Positions 51,250 to 60,407 of a stretch of 64,000 nucleotides of DNA are shown piece by piece. Each line of letters begins with the position of its first letter. Position 1 is the first letter of the stretch. The notes beneath the pieces are model-generated. The model saw nothing but the letters and a program-made list of their open reading frames with translations, was not told the origin of the DNA and searched no databases. Both the position numbers and the translations under genes were made by a program. Origin of the DNA: Desulfonatronum thiodismutans (lineage in GTDB: Bacteria; Desulfobacterota; Desulfovibrionia; Desulfovibrionales; Desulfonatronaceae); the NCBI RefSeq assembly GCF_000717475.1, contig NZ_JPIK01000004.1, forward strand, positions 462,409-526,408, in the 5' to 3' direction.

Positions 51250-52859
51250 TATTCATCCCCCTCCAAGCCTGGAATGTCCTCGCCGCGCAGATCGGTGGGC
51301 CGATCGTGCTCCCCTTCCATGATCAACGCATTGGCCACCAGTTCCGTCAACCCAGAAACGGAAACCTCGGGCGCCCAATAATCCATCAGCGGAGGCAGAA
51401 TGGCCCGGTCCAGCGCGCAGACGTTCACCAAGCGGTTCACGTCATGCTTTTCCTGCACATGCTTGACCGCGAACGCCCGGGGCATGCCGCCCATCATCCG
51501 CAGGTATTCGAACTCCCCGGCGTTCAAGCCGGTGCCGCCGCCGCAACAGAAAGTCTGCTCGCGAATGGTGTTCTCCGGCATTTCAAAGAAGTTGTTGCAC
51601 ACGCTCTTGAGCACATAGCGCGGTTCCTCGAACATGCCCATGCCGCGGGACACGTTACAGGAGTCGTGCCACGTAGTCCGCAAGTAGTCGTTACGTTTTG
51701 GATTCAGCTTGAGCTTGCCGTGGTGGATCAGGTCGGCCATGAACTCCACGATGTGGATCATCTTCGTTGACTTGGCGTTATCGAACACGGTTCCGGTGAG
51801 GGGCGACTTGGGGACTTCCAGAAAGTCCGCCGGCCCGTTCATGGTGTCCATGTACTGGTGCAGCACGCGCCACATATGCCCGCACTCGCCGCCCAGAATC
51901 CATTTCACGCCCAGTCGTTTGGCCTCGGCATACATCTTGGAGTTGAGCCGCTTCATCGTCTCCTGGCTGGTGAACAGCCCGAAGTTGCCGCCTTCGGAAG
52001 CGTAGGTACTGATGGTATAGTCCAGACCGATGTGCTCAAAGAGCATCAGGTAGCCCATGTAGGTGAAAATGCCGGGATCGGCGAAGACGTCGCCGGAAGG
52101 AGCGATGAACAAAATTTCCGCGCCCTTGCGGTTGAATGTGGGGTTCAGGCGAATGCCGACGTATTCCTCGATGTCGTCCACCAGGAAGTCGATGTTGCCT
52201 TTGAAGGTATGCGGCTCCAGCCCCAGGTGGTTTCCGGTGCGGTAGCAGTTGGCCGCCGCTCCAAGGATCCAATCGATGTTCACGCCGATCAGGTTCAAGA
52301 GCTCCCGAACGACGATGGTGATCTCCGCGGTGTCGATTCCGTACGGACAGTAAAGCGAACAGCGCCGACACTCCGTACACTGGTGAAAGTAGTAGAACCA
52401 CTCCTTGATCACGTCCTCGGTCAGCTCGCGCCCGCCGGCGAACGCGCCCAAAATGCGCCCCACGGTGGTGAAATCCTTGCGGTAGATGGATCGGAGCAGT
52501 TCGGCCCGCAACACGGGCATGTTCTTGGGGTCTCCGCTGCCGATGAAAAAGTGGCATTTGTCCGCGCAGGCCCCGCAACGGACACAGATGTCCATAAACA
52601 CTTTCAGAGAGCGATACTTTTCCAGACGCTCCTTGAGACCTTCGTGGATGATCTCCTTCCAGTTGGGAGGCAGCTTCCAGTCCTCATCCGTGGGGTTCCA
52701 ATCCCGAGGGTTCGGCAGCCCGAGGGTTTCCAGGCTGCTCGCCTTCCCGGGGTACCCCCATGTTCCGGGAACGAGGTCCACCCGGGGATCCATCCAATCT
52801 TTCTTGGGGGGAATATGCGATACCCGGAGCAATTCTTCTGGCTTTGGCGCTTGTGACAT
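51249..52859 (-). CDS. dsrK: DsrK, HdrD-like Fe-S catalytic subunit
   Basis: The 536-residue cytoplasmic-side protein has two ferredoxin blocks (CVRCGACADKCHF and CTECRRCSLYCPYG) near residues 93 and 165. Two CCG-type blocks of heterodisulfide reductase follow (GGECGHMWR near 323 and EQTFCCGGGTG near 440, with WHDSCNVSRG between). It is thought to reduce the DsrC trisulfide at a special [4Fe-4S] centre. It is 54 bp after dsrM. Confidence 0.96.
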   Translation of the reverse strand: MSQAPKPEELLRVSHIPPKKDWMDPRVDLVPGTWGYPGKASSLETLGLPNPRDWNPTDEDWKLPPNWKEIIHEGLKERLEKYRSLKVFMDICVRCGACADKCHFFIGSGDPKNMPVLRAELLRSIYRKDFTTVGRILGAFAGGRELTEDVIKEWFYYFHQCTECRRCSLYCPYGIDTAEITIVVRELLNLIGVNIDWILGAAANCYRTGNHLGLEPHTFKGNIDFLVDDIEEYVGIRLNPTFNRKGAEILFIAPSGDVFADPGIFTYMGYLMLFEHIGLDYTISTYASEGGNFGLFTSQETMKRLNSKMYAEAKRLGVKWILGGECGHMWRVLHQYMDTMNGPADFLEVPKSPLTGTVFDNAKSTKMIHIVEFMADLIHHGKLKLNPKRNDYLRTTWHDSCNVSRGMGMFEEPRYVLKSVCNNFFEMPENTIREQTFCCGGGTGLNAGEFEYLRMMGGMPRAFAVKHVQEKHDVNRLVNVCALDRAILPPLMDYWAPEVSVSGLTELVANALIMEGEHDRPTDLRGEDIPGLEGDE

Positions 52860-52913
52860 AACGACTCCTTATCTTGATTACCTATGCTTGCCGTCAGCAG
52901 CTGGGAAGCCGCC

Positions 52914-53912
52914 TTAAGCCTGCTTTTCCACGGGAAGGTCGGCCTCGATCATCTTTTCCCGGAAATCATCCTCGTAATGTTCGTAGCTATGAACCTTCAC
53001 AGGGGCGTTCCAGGGGTTGACGTGGCGAACCATCCGGCTGTCGTTGGGCAGGTTGCGGGTCGGGCTGAGAAATACGCCGCCCAAGTGCATCAGCTTGCTG
53101 AACGGGAAATAGGCCAGCAACATGCTGAACAGAAAAAGGTGGATGTAGAACATTACGCCGATTCCTTCCGGAACCGTGGGGTTGAAGGTGGCCAAGCCCA
53201 TGGCCAGAACCTTCACGCTCATCAGGTCGACCTTAAAGATGGCGAAGTAGCGCATCATGATGCCGGAAAGAGCAATCCCCAGGATCAGGAACAGCGGGAA
53301 ATAGTCGGCGGGCAGGGAAATGTAGCGCAACTGCGGGCTTGCCAGTCGCCGAACCAGCAGGAACAGCAGGGCCGCGACCAAGATGACGTCGGTCTGGTAA
53401 ATCACCGGGGAGCCGATCTGCAACATGCCGTCAATGCTCTCCAGAGCCTGCACGAAATACGGCACGGGCTCCGTGAAGAAGCGCAGGTGCCGGATCACGA
53501 TGGTCAGAAAGGTGTAGTGAAAAAGAATGCCGCCCAGCCAGAGCCACTTGTTGGACCCGTAGGCCAGCTTGCCCTCGGTGATTTCGGCCTTGGTGTTGCG
53601 AAACAAGGATCGAAACAGCAGGATTTCCATGGCCATCCTGCCCACGACGCCCCAGGTGGTATAGGGGCTGTCAACCGTGGACGGCTTGATCCAGTCCAGG
53701 CTTTTCTGTTGTCCGGCGGTGGTGGGAATCCGGAACGGCACCGGCGACTTGGCCCAACCCAACACCCGCATGGTGAATCCGATCAAAAAGACCAGGATCG
53801 CCGCATACGGGATGACGATGCCGAAAATGGCCTGCAAACCGAGCAATCCGGCTCCCAGGTAGACAAAAAGGGACATTCCCAAGACGAGTAACAAAGAATA
53901 CCACACTGCCAT
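52914..53912 (-). CDS. dsrM: DsrM, heme b membrane subunit
   Basis: The 332-residue protein is NarI-like with about six hydrophobic segments. Histidines suited to heme b ligation appear in LFHYTFLTIVIRHLRFFTEP and FSKLMHLGGVFLSPTRNLPN. It oxidises menaquinol and passes electrons to DsrK. It is the first core gene of dsrMKJOP. GAGGTAGGG lies before the start. The RsbRD-domain gene is 58 bp upstream. Confidence 0.95.
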   Translation of the reverse strand: MAVWYSLLLVLGMSLFVYLGAGLLGLQAIFGIVIPYAAILVFLIGFTMRVLGWAKSPVPFRIPTTAGQQKSLDWIKPSTVDSPYTTWGVVGRMAMEILLFRSLFRNTKAEITEGKLAYGSNKWLWLGGILFHYTFLTIVIRHLRFFTEPVPYFVQALESIDGMLQIGSPVIYQTDVILVAALLFLLVRRLASPQLRYISLPADYFPLFLILGIALSGIMMRYFAIFKVDLMSVKVLAMGLATFNPTVPEGIGVMFYIHLFLFSMLLAYFPFSKLMHLGGVFLSPTRNLPNDSRMVRHVNPWNAPVKVHSYEHYEDDFREKMIEADLPVEKQA

Positions 53913-53970
53913 TTCCCTACCTCGCTTTGCGTTAATGCTCCGTGGTTACGTTGAATGGTCGTCCACCCCG

Positions 53971-54495
53971 TCAGGAAAGACGGGTTTCCTCACTCATCAG
54001 GTTGGCCCGCTTCAAAAGCTGAGTGTGCCGGTTGATGAACTCGCTGTTTTTGATGTCGGACAACGTCTGTCGGCACTGGGCGTAGACGTCGAAGGCCACC
54101 AGCAAAACCCCGTCGACCCGTTCTTCAAAGGTCGTGAGCTGCTTATCCAGGCCTTTGGATTGAATCTCCGCACCCAGTTCATCGCGGATTATCTTCTTGA
54201 TGAACAACAGAAAGGCCAGTGAGTTGGAGGGGGCGAACCCCTGAACGGCCCGGATGCGAACCATGCTGTCCAACATCGGCCGAATCTGTTGAACATCCAG
54301 TCCGGCCAGCATGGCGTCGAAAATCTCGGACAGCCCCTTGCCCATGGCATGGCCCACGGGATTGAGAAACTGATCTTTTTCCTTAGAGTAGAAGCGGGCG
54401 CTTTCGGAAGGATAGGTTTGCAGGGTCGAAGCAGTCCAGCGTTCAACCAGCATGCTTCGATTTTCCTTGAGAAGTTCAATGATGTCGTTAGTCAT
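53971..54495 (-). CDS. RsbRD N-terminal-domain protein preceding dsrM
   Basis: The protein of about 174 residues (MTNDIIELLKENRSMLVERW, NPVGHAMGKGLSEIFDAMLAG, VRIRAVQGFAPSNSLAFLLF) is an all-helical globin-like RsbRD_N domain without a STAS partner. Such a gene precedes dsrM in many sulfate reducers. The domain is a sensor in stressosome proteins, so it may sense redox or a ligand for the DsrMKJOP complex. The ATG at 54495 is preferred over the TTG four codons upstream. It is the first gene of the operon. Confidence 0.82.
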   Translation of the reverse strand: MTNDIIELLKENRSMLVERWTASTLQTYPSESARFYSKEKDQFLNPVGHAMGKGLSEIFDAMLAGLDVQQIRPMLDSMVRIRAVQGFAPSNSLAFLLFIKKIIRDELGAEIQSKGLDKQLTTFEERVDGVLLVAFDVYAQCRQTLSDIKNSEFINRHTQLLKRANLMSEETRLS

Positions 54496-54964
54496 AGCCC
54501 CGGCCAAAGTGACGATGTCAGGTTAATGAAAAAAAGCGCATGCTCGCGAACAGGCTTGATACCCGCCCAAGACAAGGTTCGTCCAGGGATTAAGAGCGTT
54601 TCGGGACGCCCTGCCTGAAGGAAGCCCACCCAGGCCATTGAAAAACCAAAAAGAACGGGAGAGAATCCCCCGCGCATGACTGAGTAATACTTTTTTGAAC
54701 AAAACCGCCGTTGTCCGTGTATTCTCGATTCAGAAAGCGAGTATCTGATTGAGAAATTTGTGTCAAGGTGCTTTGCGTGACAATATTGTCTTGCATCCAG
54801 CCCAAACGCCGCTCCCAAGGGAACCGGAAAATCGCATTCAGGCTGGTTTGCCATTCTAGGCGCTTTGCTTCATAGTGCGGCTCATTTCTTGCCATTAATA
54901 CCAATCACTGCCACTGCCCGACGATAATTCTCTCCCCGAAAACATTGCGATTCAGGAGGACACC
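54496..54964. other. 469-bp divergent spacer between the dsrMKJOP operon and pfk
   Basis: No gene is supported here; both strands hold only short unlike frames. It contains the palindrome and candidate promoter noted at 54738-54790 and, at 54956-54961, the AGGAGG of pfk. Confidence 0.5.
54738..54790 (-). promoter_or_regulatory. Candidate promoter and palindromic operator of dsrMKJOP
   Basis: On the minus strand TTGACA (plus positions 54761-54766) is followed 16-17 bp later by ATACTC/TACTCG. Upstream of the -35 is the perfect palindrome GACAATATTGTC at 54779-54790. The leader to the RsbRD gene would be about 240 bases. A regulator binding at the palindrome would sit just behind RNA polymerase. 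Assignment is by eye. Confidence 0.35.
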
Positions 54965-56338
54965 ATGAGCGACACGCAAGTAAGCATACATACGGAAGAC
55001 GACATTTCCACCGCCATTCCCGACCTTGGTCCGGCCAAGGTCCGCTCCCGCATGGAGTGCGCCCTATTCATTAATGAAGACCAGCGGGTTCAGCTTTTCG
55101 TGACAAACGAAGAGGGCGAAACCGGTACCAACGGCGTGAAGACCTACGATTTCGAGCCCGCCGGGCCTCGGGCCAACCTGTACTTCGATCCTCCGAAGAC
55201 CAAATGCGCCATCGTGACTTGCGGCGGCCTTTGTCCTGGCATCAACGACGTCATTCGCGCCCTGGTCATGACAGCCCACCACAGCTACGGCGTGTCCTCC
55301 ACCCTGGGTATTCGCTACGGATTGCAGGGCTTCATCCCCTCCTACGGACACAATTTGGAGGAACTCACTCCGGACAAGGTTGCAAGCATTCACGAGTTCG
55401 GAGGAACGATCCTCTCTTCCTCACGTGGTCCACAGTCACCTGAGGAAATCGTGGACGCCCTGGAACGGATGAACGTCAACATTCTATTCCTGATCGGCGG
55501 CGACGGAACCATGCAGGCCACCCTTGTAATCCAGGAGGAAGTTGCCAAGCGCGGGCTGAAGCTGGCCGTAATCGGTATTCCCAAGACCATTGACAACGAC
55601 ATTAACTTCGTCCCCCGCTCCTTTGGCTTTGACACCGCCGTGGAAAAGGCCACGGAGTCCATCCGCTGCGCTCATACCGAAGCCTTGGGCGCGCCCAACG
55701 GCATCGGCATGGTCAAGCTCATGGGCCGGGAGTCCGGATTCATCGCGGCCCAGGCCACACTGGCCCTGAAAGACGTCAACTTCGTGCTGGTCCCGGAAGA
55801 TTCCTTTGAGATCCACGGCCCCAATGGTTTTTTGCAGGCCCTGGACGACCGCATCCGCCATCGCGGACACGCCGTGGTGGTGGTGGCCGAAGGGGCGGGA
55901 CAGGACCTCCTGGCTGCTTCCAGCCAGACCGACGCCTCGGGCAATCCGGTCTTGCGTGACATCTGCGGCCTGTTACGACGGGAAATCGATACCTACTTCA
56001 AATCCAAGGACATGGAGTACACCCTGAAGTTCATTGATCCCAGCTACATTATCCGCTCGGTCCCGGCCAACGCCAACGACCGGGTGTACTGCGGGTTCCT
56101 GGGCCAGAACGCCGTGCATGCGGCCATGGCCGGCAAAACCGGGATGGTGGTCAGCAAATTGCACGGCTATTTCATCCATCTGCCGCTCAGCCTGGTTGCC
56201 GGAAAGCGCAAGAAGATCAACACGGTCAGCAACTATTGGCAGGCCGTGCTCCAATCCACCGGCCAACCGGTGCACATGAAAACGCCCCCGGCGGATTACC
56301 CCCAGGGAGCGACCTGCAAACTGGACTTCCAGTCATGA
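54965..56338 (+). CDS. 6-phosphofructokinase, group II-like long form
   Basis: The 457-residue protein has an extra N-terminal 75 residues and then the PFK fold: CGGLCPGINDVIRAL, GGDGTMQA, IGIPKTIDNDI, MGRESGFIAA, and a C-terminal sugar-binding part. The Gly of GGDGT predicts ATP use, while the Lys of PKTIDND is typical of PPi-dependent or group II enzymes. This mix is seen in the TP0108-like branch, which uses ATP. It phosphorylates fructose 6-phosphate in glycolysis or glycogen breakdown. AGGAGG precedes the start. Its stop overlaps cobT by ATGA. Confidence 0.88.
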   Translation: MSDTQVSIHTEDDISTAIPDLGPAKVRSRMECALFINEDQRVQLFVTNEEGETGTNGVKTYDFEPAGPRANLYFDPPKTKCAIVTCGGLCPGINDVIRALVMTAHHSYGVSSTLGIRYGLQGFIPSYGHNLEELTPDKVASIHEFGGTILSSSRGPQSPEEIVDALERMNVNILFLIGGDGTMQATLVIQEEVAKRGLKLAVIGIPKTIDNDINFVPRSFGFDTAVEKATESIRCAHTEALGAPNGIGMVKLMGRESGFIAAQATLALKDVNFVLVPEDSFEIHGPNGFLQALDDRIRHRGHAVVVVAEGAGQDLLAASSQTDASGNPVLRDICGLLRREIDTYFKSKDMEYTLKFIDPSYIIRSVPANANDRVYCGFLGQNAVHAAMAGKTGMVVSKLHGYFIHLPLSLVAGKRKKINTVSNYWQAVLQSTGQPVHMKTPPADYPQGATCKLDFQS

Positions 56339-57438
56339 ACCAGTCCGCTGCCAATAAGCTCCAGGACTGCGTCCAAGCCGTCACTCCCCTGGACCGCGCA
56401 ACGACATCCGCCATCCAGGCCCGGCTGGACGACCTGACCAAGCCCCAGGGCAGCCTGGGCCGGTTGGAGGAACTGGCCCTGCAACTGGCTCTGATCAGCC
56501 GAAACGCCGGTCGCGGCCCAAGCCCCAAGGTCGACCCGGCCCGCATCTACACCTGCGCCGCGGATCACGGCGTCGCGGCCCAGGGCGTCAGTAAATTTCC
56601 CTCGGAGGTCACGGCCCAGATGGTCCGCAACTTCCTTCACGGAGGAGCGGCCGTGAACGTCTTGACCCGCTCAGCCGGAGTGGAACTACGGGTCGTGGAC
56701 GTGGGCGTGGCCCACGACGACTTCACCACCGATGTTCCGGACTCCGCCATGCTGCTGCGCCACAAGGTCAAGCCCGGAACCGCGGATTTCAGCGTGGGAC
56801 CGGCCATGTCCGAAGCGGAATGCGCCGAGGCGGTTGCCGTGGGTATCTCCCTGGCCGAGCAAGCCGCCGAAGAAGGGGTGCTTGCCGTGGGTACCGGCGA
56901 GATGGGCATTGCCAACACCACCGCGGCCACGGCCCTCTACTGCGCCTACCTGGGGTGCGCGCCGGAACGGATCACCGGGCCGGGCACCGGCTTGTCGGCG
57001 CAAGAAGTCCGTCACAAGGCCGAAGTCATCGCCCGGGCCCTGTCCGTCAACAGCAACGCCCTGCCCCCCGCACCTCCCTTGCGTACCCTGGCAGCCCTGG
57101 GCGGCCTGGAAATCGCCTGCCTTACCGGTCTGATCCTGGGTTGCGCCCGGCGCAAGCTGGCCATCGTGGTGGACGGCTTCATCTCCACGGCGGCCTACGT
57201 CGCGGCCTGGAAAATCCAGCCCCATGTGGCGGACTATGCCTTTTTCGCCCACGGCTCGGCCGAACCCGGCCACCGCATCATCCTGGACCAGCTCCAAGCC
57301 CGCCCGATCCTGGATTTGGGCATGCGTCTTGGCGAGGGCACCGGAGCCGCCCTGGCCATCCCCGTGCTCCGCGCCGCGGCGGCCATGCTCAACGAGATGG
57401 CCAGCTTCTCGGACGCCGGGGTCTGCTCCGCGACGTAG
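56335..57438 (+). CDS. cobT: Nicotinate-nucleotide-dimethylbenzimidazole phosphoribosyltransferase
   Basis: The 367-residue protein has the CobT blocks DDLTKPQGSLGRLEELALQ, CAADHGVAAQGVSKFPSEVT, GTGEMGIANTTAATAL and LGMRLGEGTGAALAIP with the catalytic Glu. It makes alpha-ribazole phosphate for the lower ligand of cobalamin. The ATG overlaps the pfk stop; upstream codons in frame belong to pfk. With cbiA it points to corrinoid synthesis, which the RamA-like protein at 15-17 kb would also need. Confidence 0.94.
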   Translation: MNQSAANKLQDCVQAVTPLDRATTSAIQARLDDLTKPQGSLGRLEELALQLALISRNAGRGPSPKVDPARIYTCAADHGVAAQGVSKFPSEVTAQMVRNFLHGGAAVNVLTRSAGVELRVVDVGVAHDDFTTDVPDSAMLLRHKVKPGTADFSVGPAMSEAECAEAVAVGISLAEQAAEEGVLAVGTGEMGIANTTAATALYCAYLGCAPERITGPGTGLSAQEVRHKAEVIARALSVNSNALPPAPPLRTLAALGGLEIACLTGLILGCARRKLAIVVDGFISTAAYVAAWKIQPHVADYAFFAHGSAEPGHRIILDQLQARPILDLGMRLGEGTGAALAIPVLRAAAAMLNEMASFSDAGVCSAT

Positions 57439-57577
57439 CCGGATTGCCCGGACGATAAGGAATACATGTGGTAACTATTCAGCACAAAGTAATGCTGTTG
57501 TCGGAGCAAGGGCGGACACAAAATATGCTGAGTAGATACGACATGTGGTGAAATGAGGAGCACCCGGAGGCCGCGCC

Positions 57578-60202
57578 ATGAGTCGGGATCAACCTCCTTC
57601 CCCGGACGCACAGGGAACAACCGCCTCGGAGATCACGCCTCCCAAGTCCCCGGTTCACCCCATCTGGCCCGGCCTGCTCCCGTGGCAACACCTGCTTTGC
57701 GCCTGGGTTCTGGGCATGCTGGCCTGGGAATGGCCCGTGCCCGGAGCCACGGCCCTGCTCCTCTACCTGATTGCTTTGCTCGGCTCATGGAGCCGTCCAC
57801 TTGTCAAGACGCAAACGGCCCTCCCTCCAGCTAAATACCCTTTCCTTCCAGGACACCTCCCTCGCCCGCAAATCTTCCGCACGGCGGTTCCTCCGCTCCT
57901 GGCCTTTGCCCTCGGCGTAGCCGCGGTTCACCACCTTCACCCCGCTCCCCCTCCAGGGGGCTTTCCCGAAATCAACCACCGAACGCCGACCACCATCACG
58001 GCCCAAGTGGCCGAAATTCGGCCCCGGCCAGGCGACCATTTCCAGATCATCCTGCGCGACGTTCAGATCCAGCCCGCCGAAAATTCCAGCGAAACTGCCC
58101 CGCGCGCCCTGGGTGGAAAACTGCTCTGGAACTGGCAGAGCCCGCCGGACGTGCCCAGTCCTGGGCAGGAGGTCCGGGTGGCATTGCGGATACGGCCCAT
58201 CCAGGGCATGGCCAACCCAGGCATGAACCGCAGCGAAGACTATTGGGCGCGGCAAGGCATTTTTCACCGCGCCTATTCCCGGGAGGCCAACACGGCCCCC
58301 GACTATTCCGGCGTGAGCAGCCCGGCTTGGGAATACCGCCGTCAACTCCGGGACAAACTGCTCTCCAGCACTCCGCCCGGCCAAGGCCAAGCCATGCTCC
58401 TGGCCCTGCTCATGGGCGACCGCTCCCTGCTCGCCCCCGAGACCATGGACATGGTTCAACGGGCGTCCCTGGCCCACAGTTTGGCCTTGTCCGGGATGCA
58501 CCTGGGATTCGTGGTTGGACTGGGATGGCTGGGGGCCACGGTACTGGGCTGGGTCCGGCCCCAGATATATCTGCGCCTGCCCCGCCCAAAGCTGGCCGTA
58601 CTCCTGAGCGTACCGCTTGTCCTCGGGTATCTCTGGCTGGGGCAGGCCGTACCCTCCCTGCTCCGAGCGGCCCTGATGTTCGGTTCCTGGGGCTTGCTGC
58701 TGCTTCTGAACCGTCAGCGGGTGCTGCTGGACGGACTGTTCCTGGCCCTGTTGATCATCCTGGCCCTGTCCCCCCTGGCCGTTTTTGACCTGCGCCTGCA
58801 GCTCTCCGCCCTGGCCGTAGCCGGGTTGGCCCTGGCCTGGCCCCTGGGCCGGGAGGCCCTGCGGTTCACCCAGCGGCCCTGGTGGCAAAAGCCCCTGGCC
58901 GCGGGCCTGGGCATCCTGGCCGTGAGCATTGTGGCCACCCTGGCCCTGCTGCCCCTACAAGCCTGGTACTTCGGTCGGATCAGTCCGCATCTGTACCTGA
59001 ACATGCTTTGGCTGCCCCTGCTCGGCCTGGCGGTCTTTCCCCTGGGACTGACCGGCCTGTTGGCCCTGCTCACCCCATGGACCGCTCCCTTGGCACCGCC
59101 GCTGCTCGGCCTGGCCAGCGGCATCCTGGAAGCGATGGTCGGCGGGTTGGCCGCCCTGGACCAAATCGGCTGGCTGGAGGCGACCATTGCGCTGCGGCCC
59201 CTCTGGCCCCAAATTCTGGGCTACTGGATGCTGCTCCTGGCCGCGGCCGCCTGGTGGCGCACCCCGCAAAGCGTCAGACCCATGGCCGTGGTCCTGGCCT
59301 TGTCCCTGCTCGTCCTGCCCGGACTGACCACCATCCTGTCCGACCAGCGCTCCCAGATCACCTTGCGCCTGCTGGACGTCAGCCAGGGCCAGGCCGTGCT
59401 GCTGGAGCTGCCTGGAGGGTCGCGCTGGCTGGTGGACGGGGGAGGGTTCTGGTCCTGGGACTACGACCTGGGCCGCAACATCATCACCCCAACCCTGACC
59501 CACGGTCGGCCGCCCCGGCTGACCGGCATCGCCCTCAGCCACGCCCATTTCGATCACTACCGGGGCCTGTTCTATCCCCTGGATCACTTTCGGGTCCGGG
59601 AATTCGCCTCCCAGGGCCGCGGCCCCGAGGGCCGAGACGGACGCATCCTGCATGAAACCTTAAACCGCCGCGCCATCCCGGAGATCGTCTGGAGCAAAGG
59701 CGACGTGATCGACCTGGGCAAAGGCGTCGTCCTGGAGGTCCTCCATCCAGACACCGACTGGCTGACCGCGGACAACCAGAACGACGCATCACTAGTCCTG
59801 CGCTTGGTCTGGAACGGCCGCCCCCTGGCCCTGCTCCCCGGTGACATCGAACAGCCGTCCATTGCCGCCCTGCTCCAGTCCTTGGCCGCCGCCCCTGACG
59901 CCTTGCGCGCCGAAGCTCTGATCATCCCGCACCACGGCAGCCGAACCAGCCACTCTCCGCAACTCTACGCCCTGGTCCGGCCGGAAGTCGCCTTGGTCAG
60001 CACCGGCTTCCTGAACCGCTTCAACCATCCCCACCCGGAAATAAAACAAACCCTGGACAACATGAACGCCCCGCTGCTGAACACCGCGGAACACGGTGCC
60101 GTCACCATCCACTGGACCGGACCGAAGGCGCCGCCCAGGGTGACATCTGAACGTGGAGGGCCGGTCGAGCTTGGAAGAAAAATGGAAATGACGGGATATT
60201 GA
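57578..60202 (+). CDS. comEC: ComEC/Rec2-family DNA uptake channel
   Basis: The 874-residue protein has the three ComEC parts. An N-terminal membrane/OB part runs to about residue 250. A competence domain with many hydrophobic segments follows (AQRASLAHSLALSGMHLGFV-type block, read here as RASLAHSLALSGMHLGFVVG). A C-terminal metallo-beta-lactamase domain has LSHAHFDHYRG and IIPHHGSRTSH. The channel moves single-stranded DNA across the inner membrane in transformation, and the lactamase-like domain degrades the other strand. GGAGG precedes the start. No other com gene is in the window. Confidence 0.9.
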   Translation: MSRDQPPSPDAQGTTASEITPPKSPVHPIWPGLLPWQHLLCAWVLGMLAWEWPVPGATALLLYLIALLGSWSRPLVKTQTALPPAKYPFLPGHLPRPQIFRTAVPPLLAFALGVAAVHHLHPAPPPGGFPEINHRTPTTITAQVAEIRPRPGDHFQIILRDVQIQPAENSSETAPRALGGKLLWNWQSPPDVPSPGQEVRVALRIRPIQGMANPGMNRSEDYWARQGIFHRAYSREANTAPDYSGVSSPAWEYRRQLRDKLLSSTPPGQGQAMLLALLMGDRSLLAPETMDMVQRASLAHSLALSGMHLGFVVGLGWLGATVLGWVRPQIYLRLPRPKLAVLLSVPLVLGYLWLGQAVPSLLRAALMFGSWGLLLLLNRQRVLLDGLFLALLIILALSPLAVFDLRLQLSALAVAGLALAWPLGREALRFTQRPWWQKPLAAGLGILAVSIVATLALLPLQAWYFGRISPHLYLNMLWLPLLGLAVFPLGLTGLLALLTPWTAPLAPPLLGLASGILEAMVGGLAALDQIGWLEATIALRPLWPQILGYWMLLLAAAAWWRTPQSVRPMAVVLALSLLVLPGLTTILSDQRSQITLRLLDVSQGQAVLLELPGGSRWLVDGGGFWSWDYDLGRNIITPTLTHGRPPRLTGIALSHAHFDHYRGLFYPLDHFRVREFASQGRGPEGRDGRILHETLNRRAIPEIVWSKGDVIDLGKGVVLEVLHPDTDWLTADNQNDASLVLRLVWNGRPLALLPGDIEQPSIAALLQSLAAAPDALRAEALIIPHHGSRTSHSPQLYALVRPEVALVSTGFLNRFNHPHPEIKQTLDNMNAPLLNTAEHGAVTIHWTGPKAPPRVTSERGGPVELGRKMEMTGY

Positions 60203-60407
60203 CAACAACTCCGCAACGGACAAGCAAAGAACGCCTCCACCGAGTGCCGTCGCGCATCGCCTCGAAATAATCGCCCTTATAGGTCTTTTTATCCGACAAC
60301 TTCCGTTGCTCCGGTGCTTGCCGAATCAGGGTGAATATTTTACGCAGGAGGTGCGGAGTACAAGACCAAATCCCTCTTGAACACCAAATTCTGGAAAGGA
60401 GACTCGT

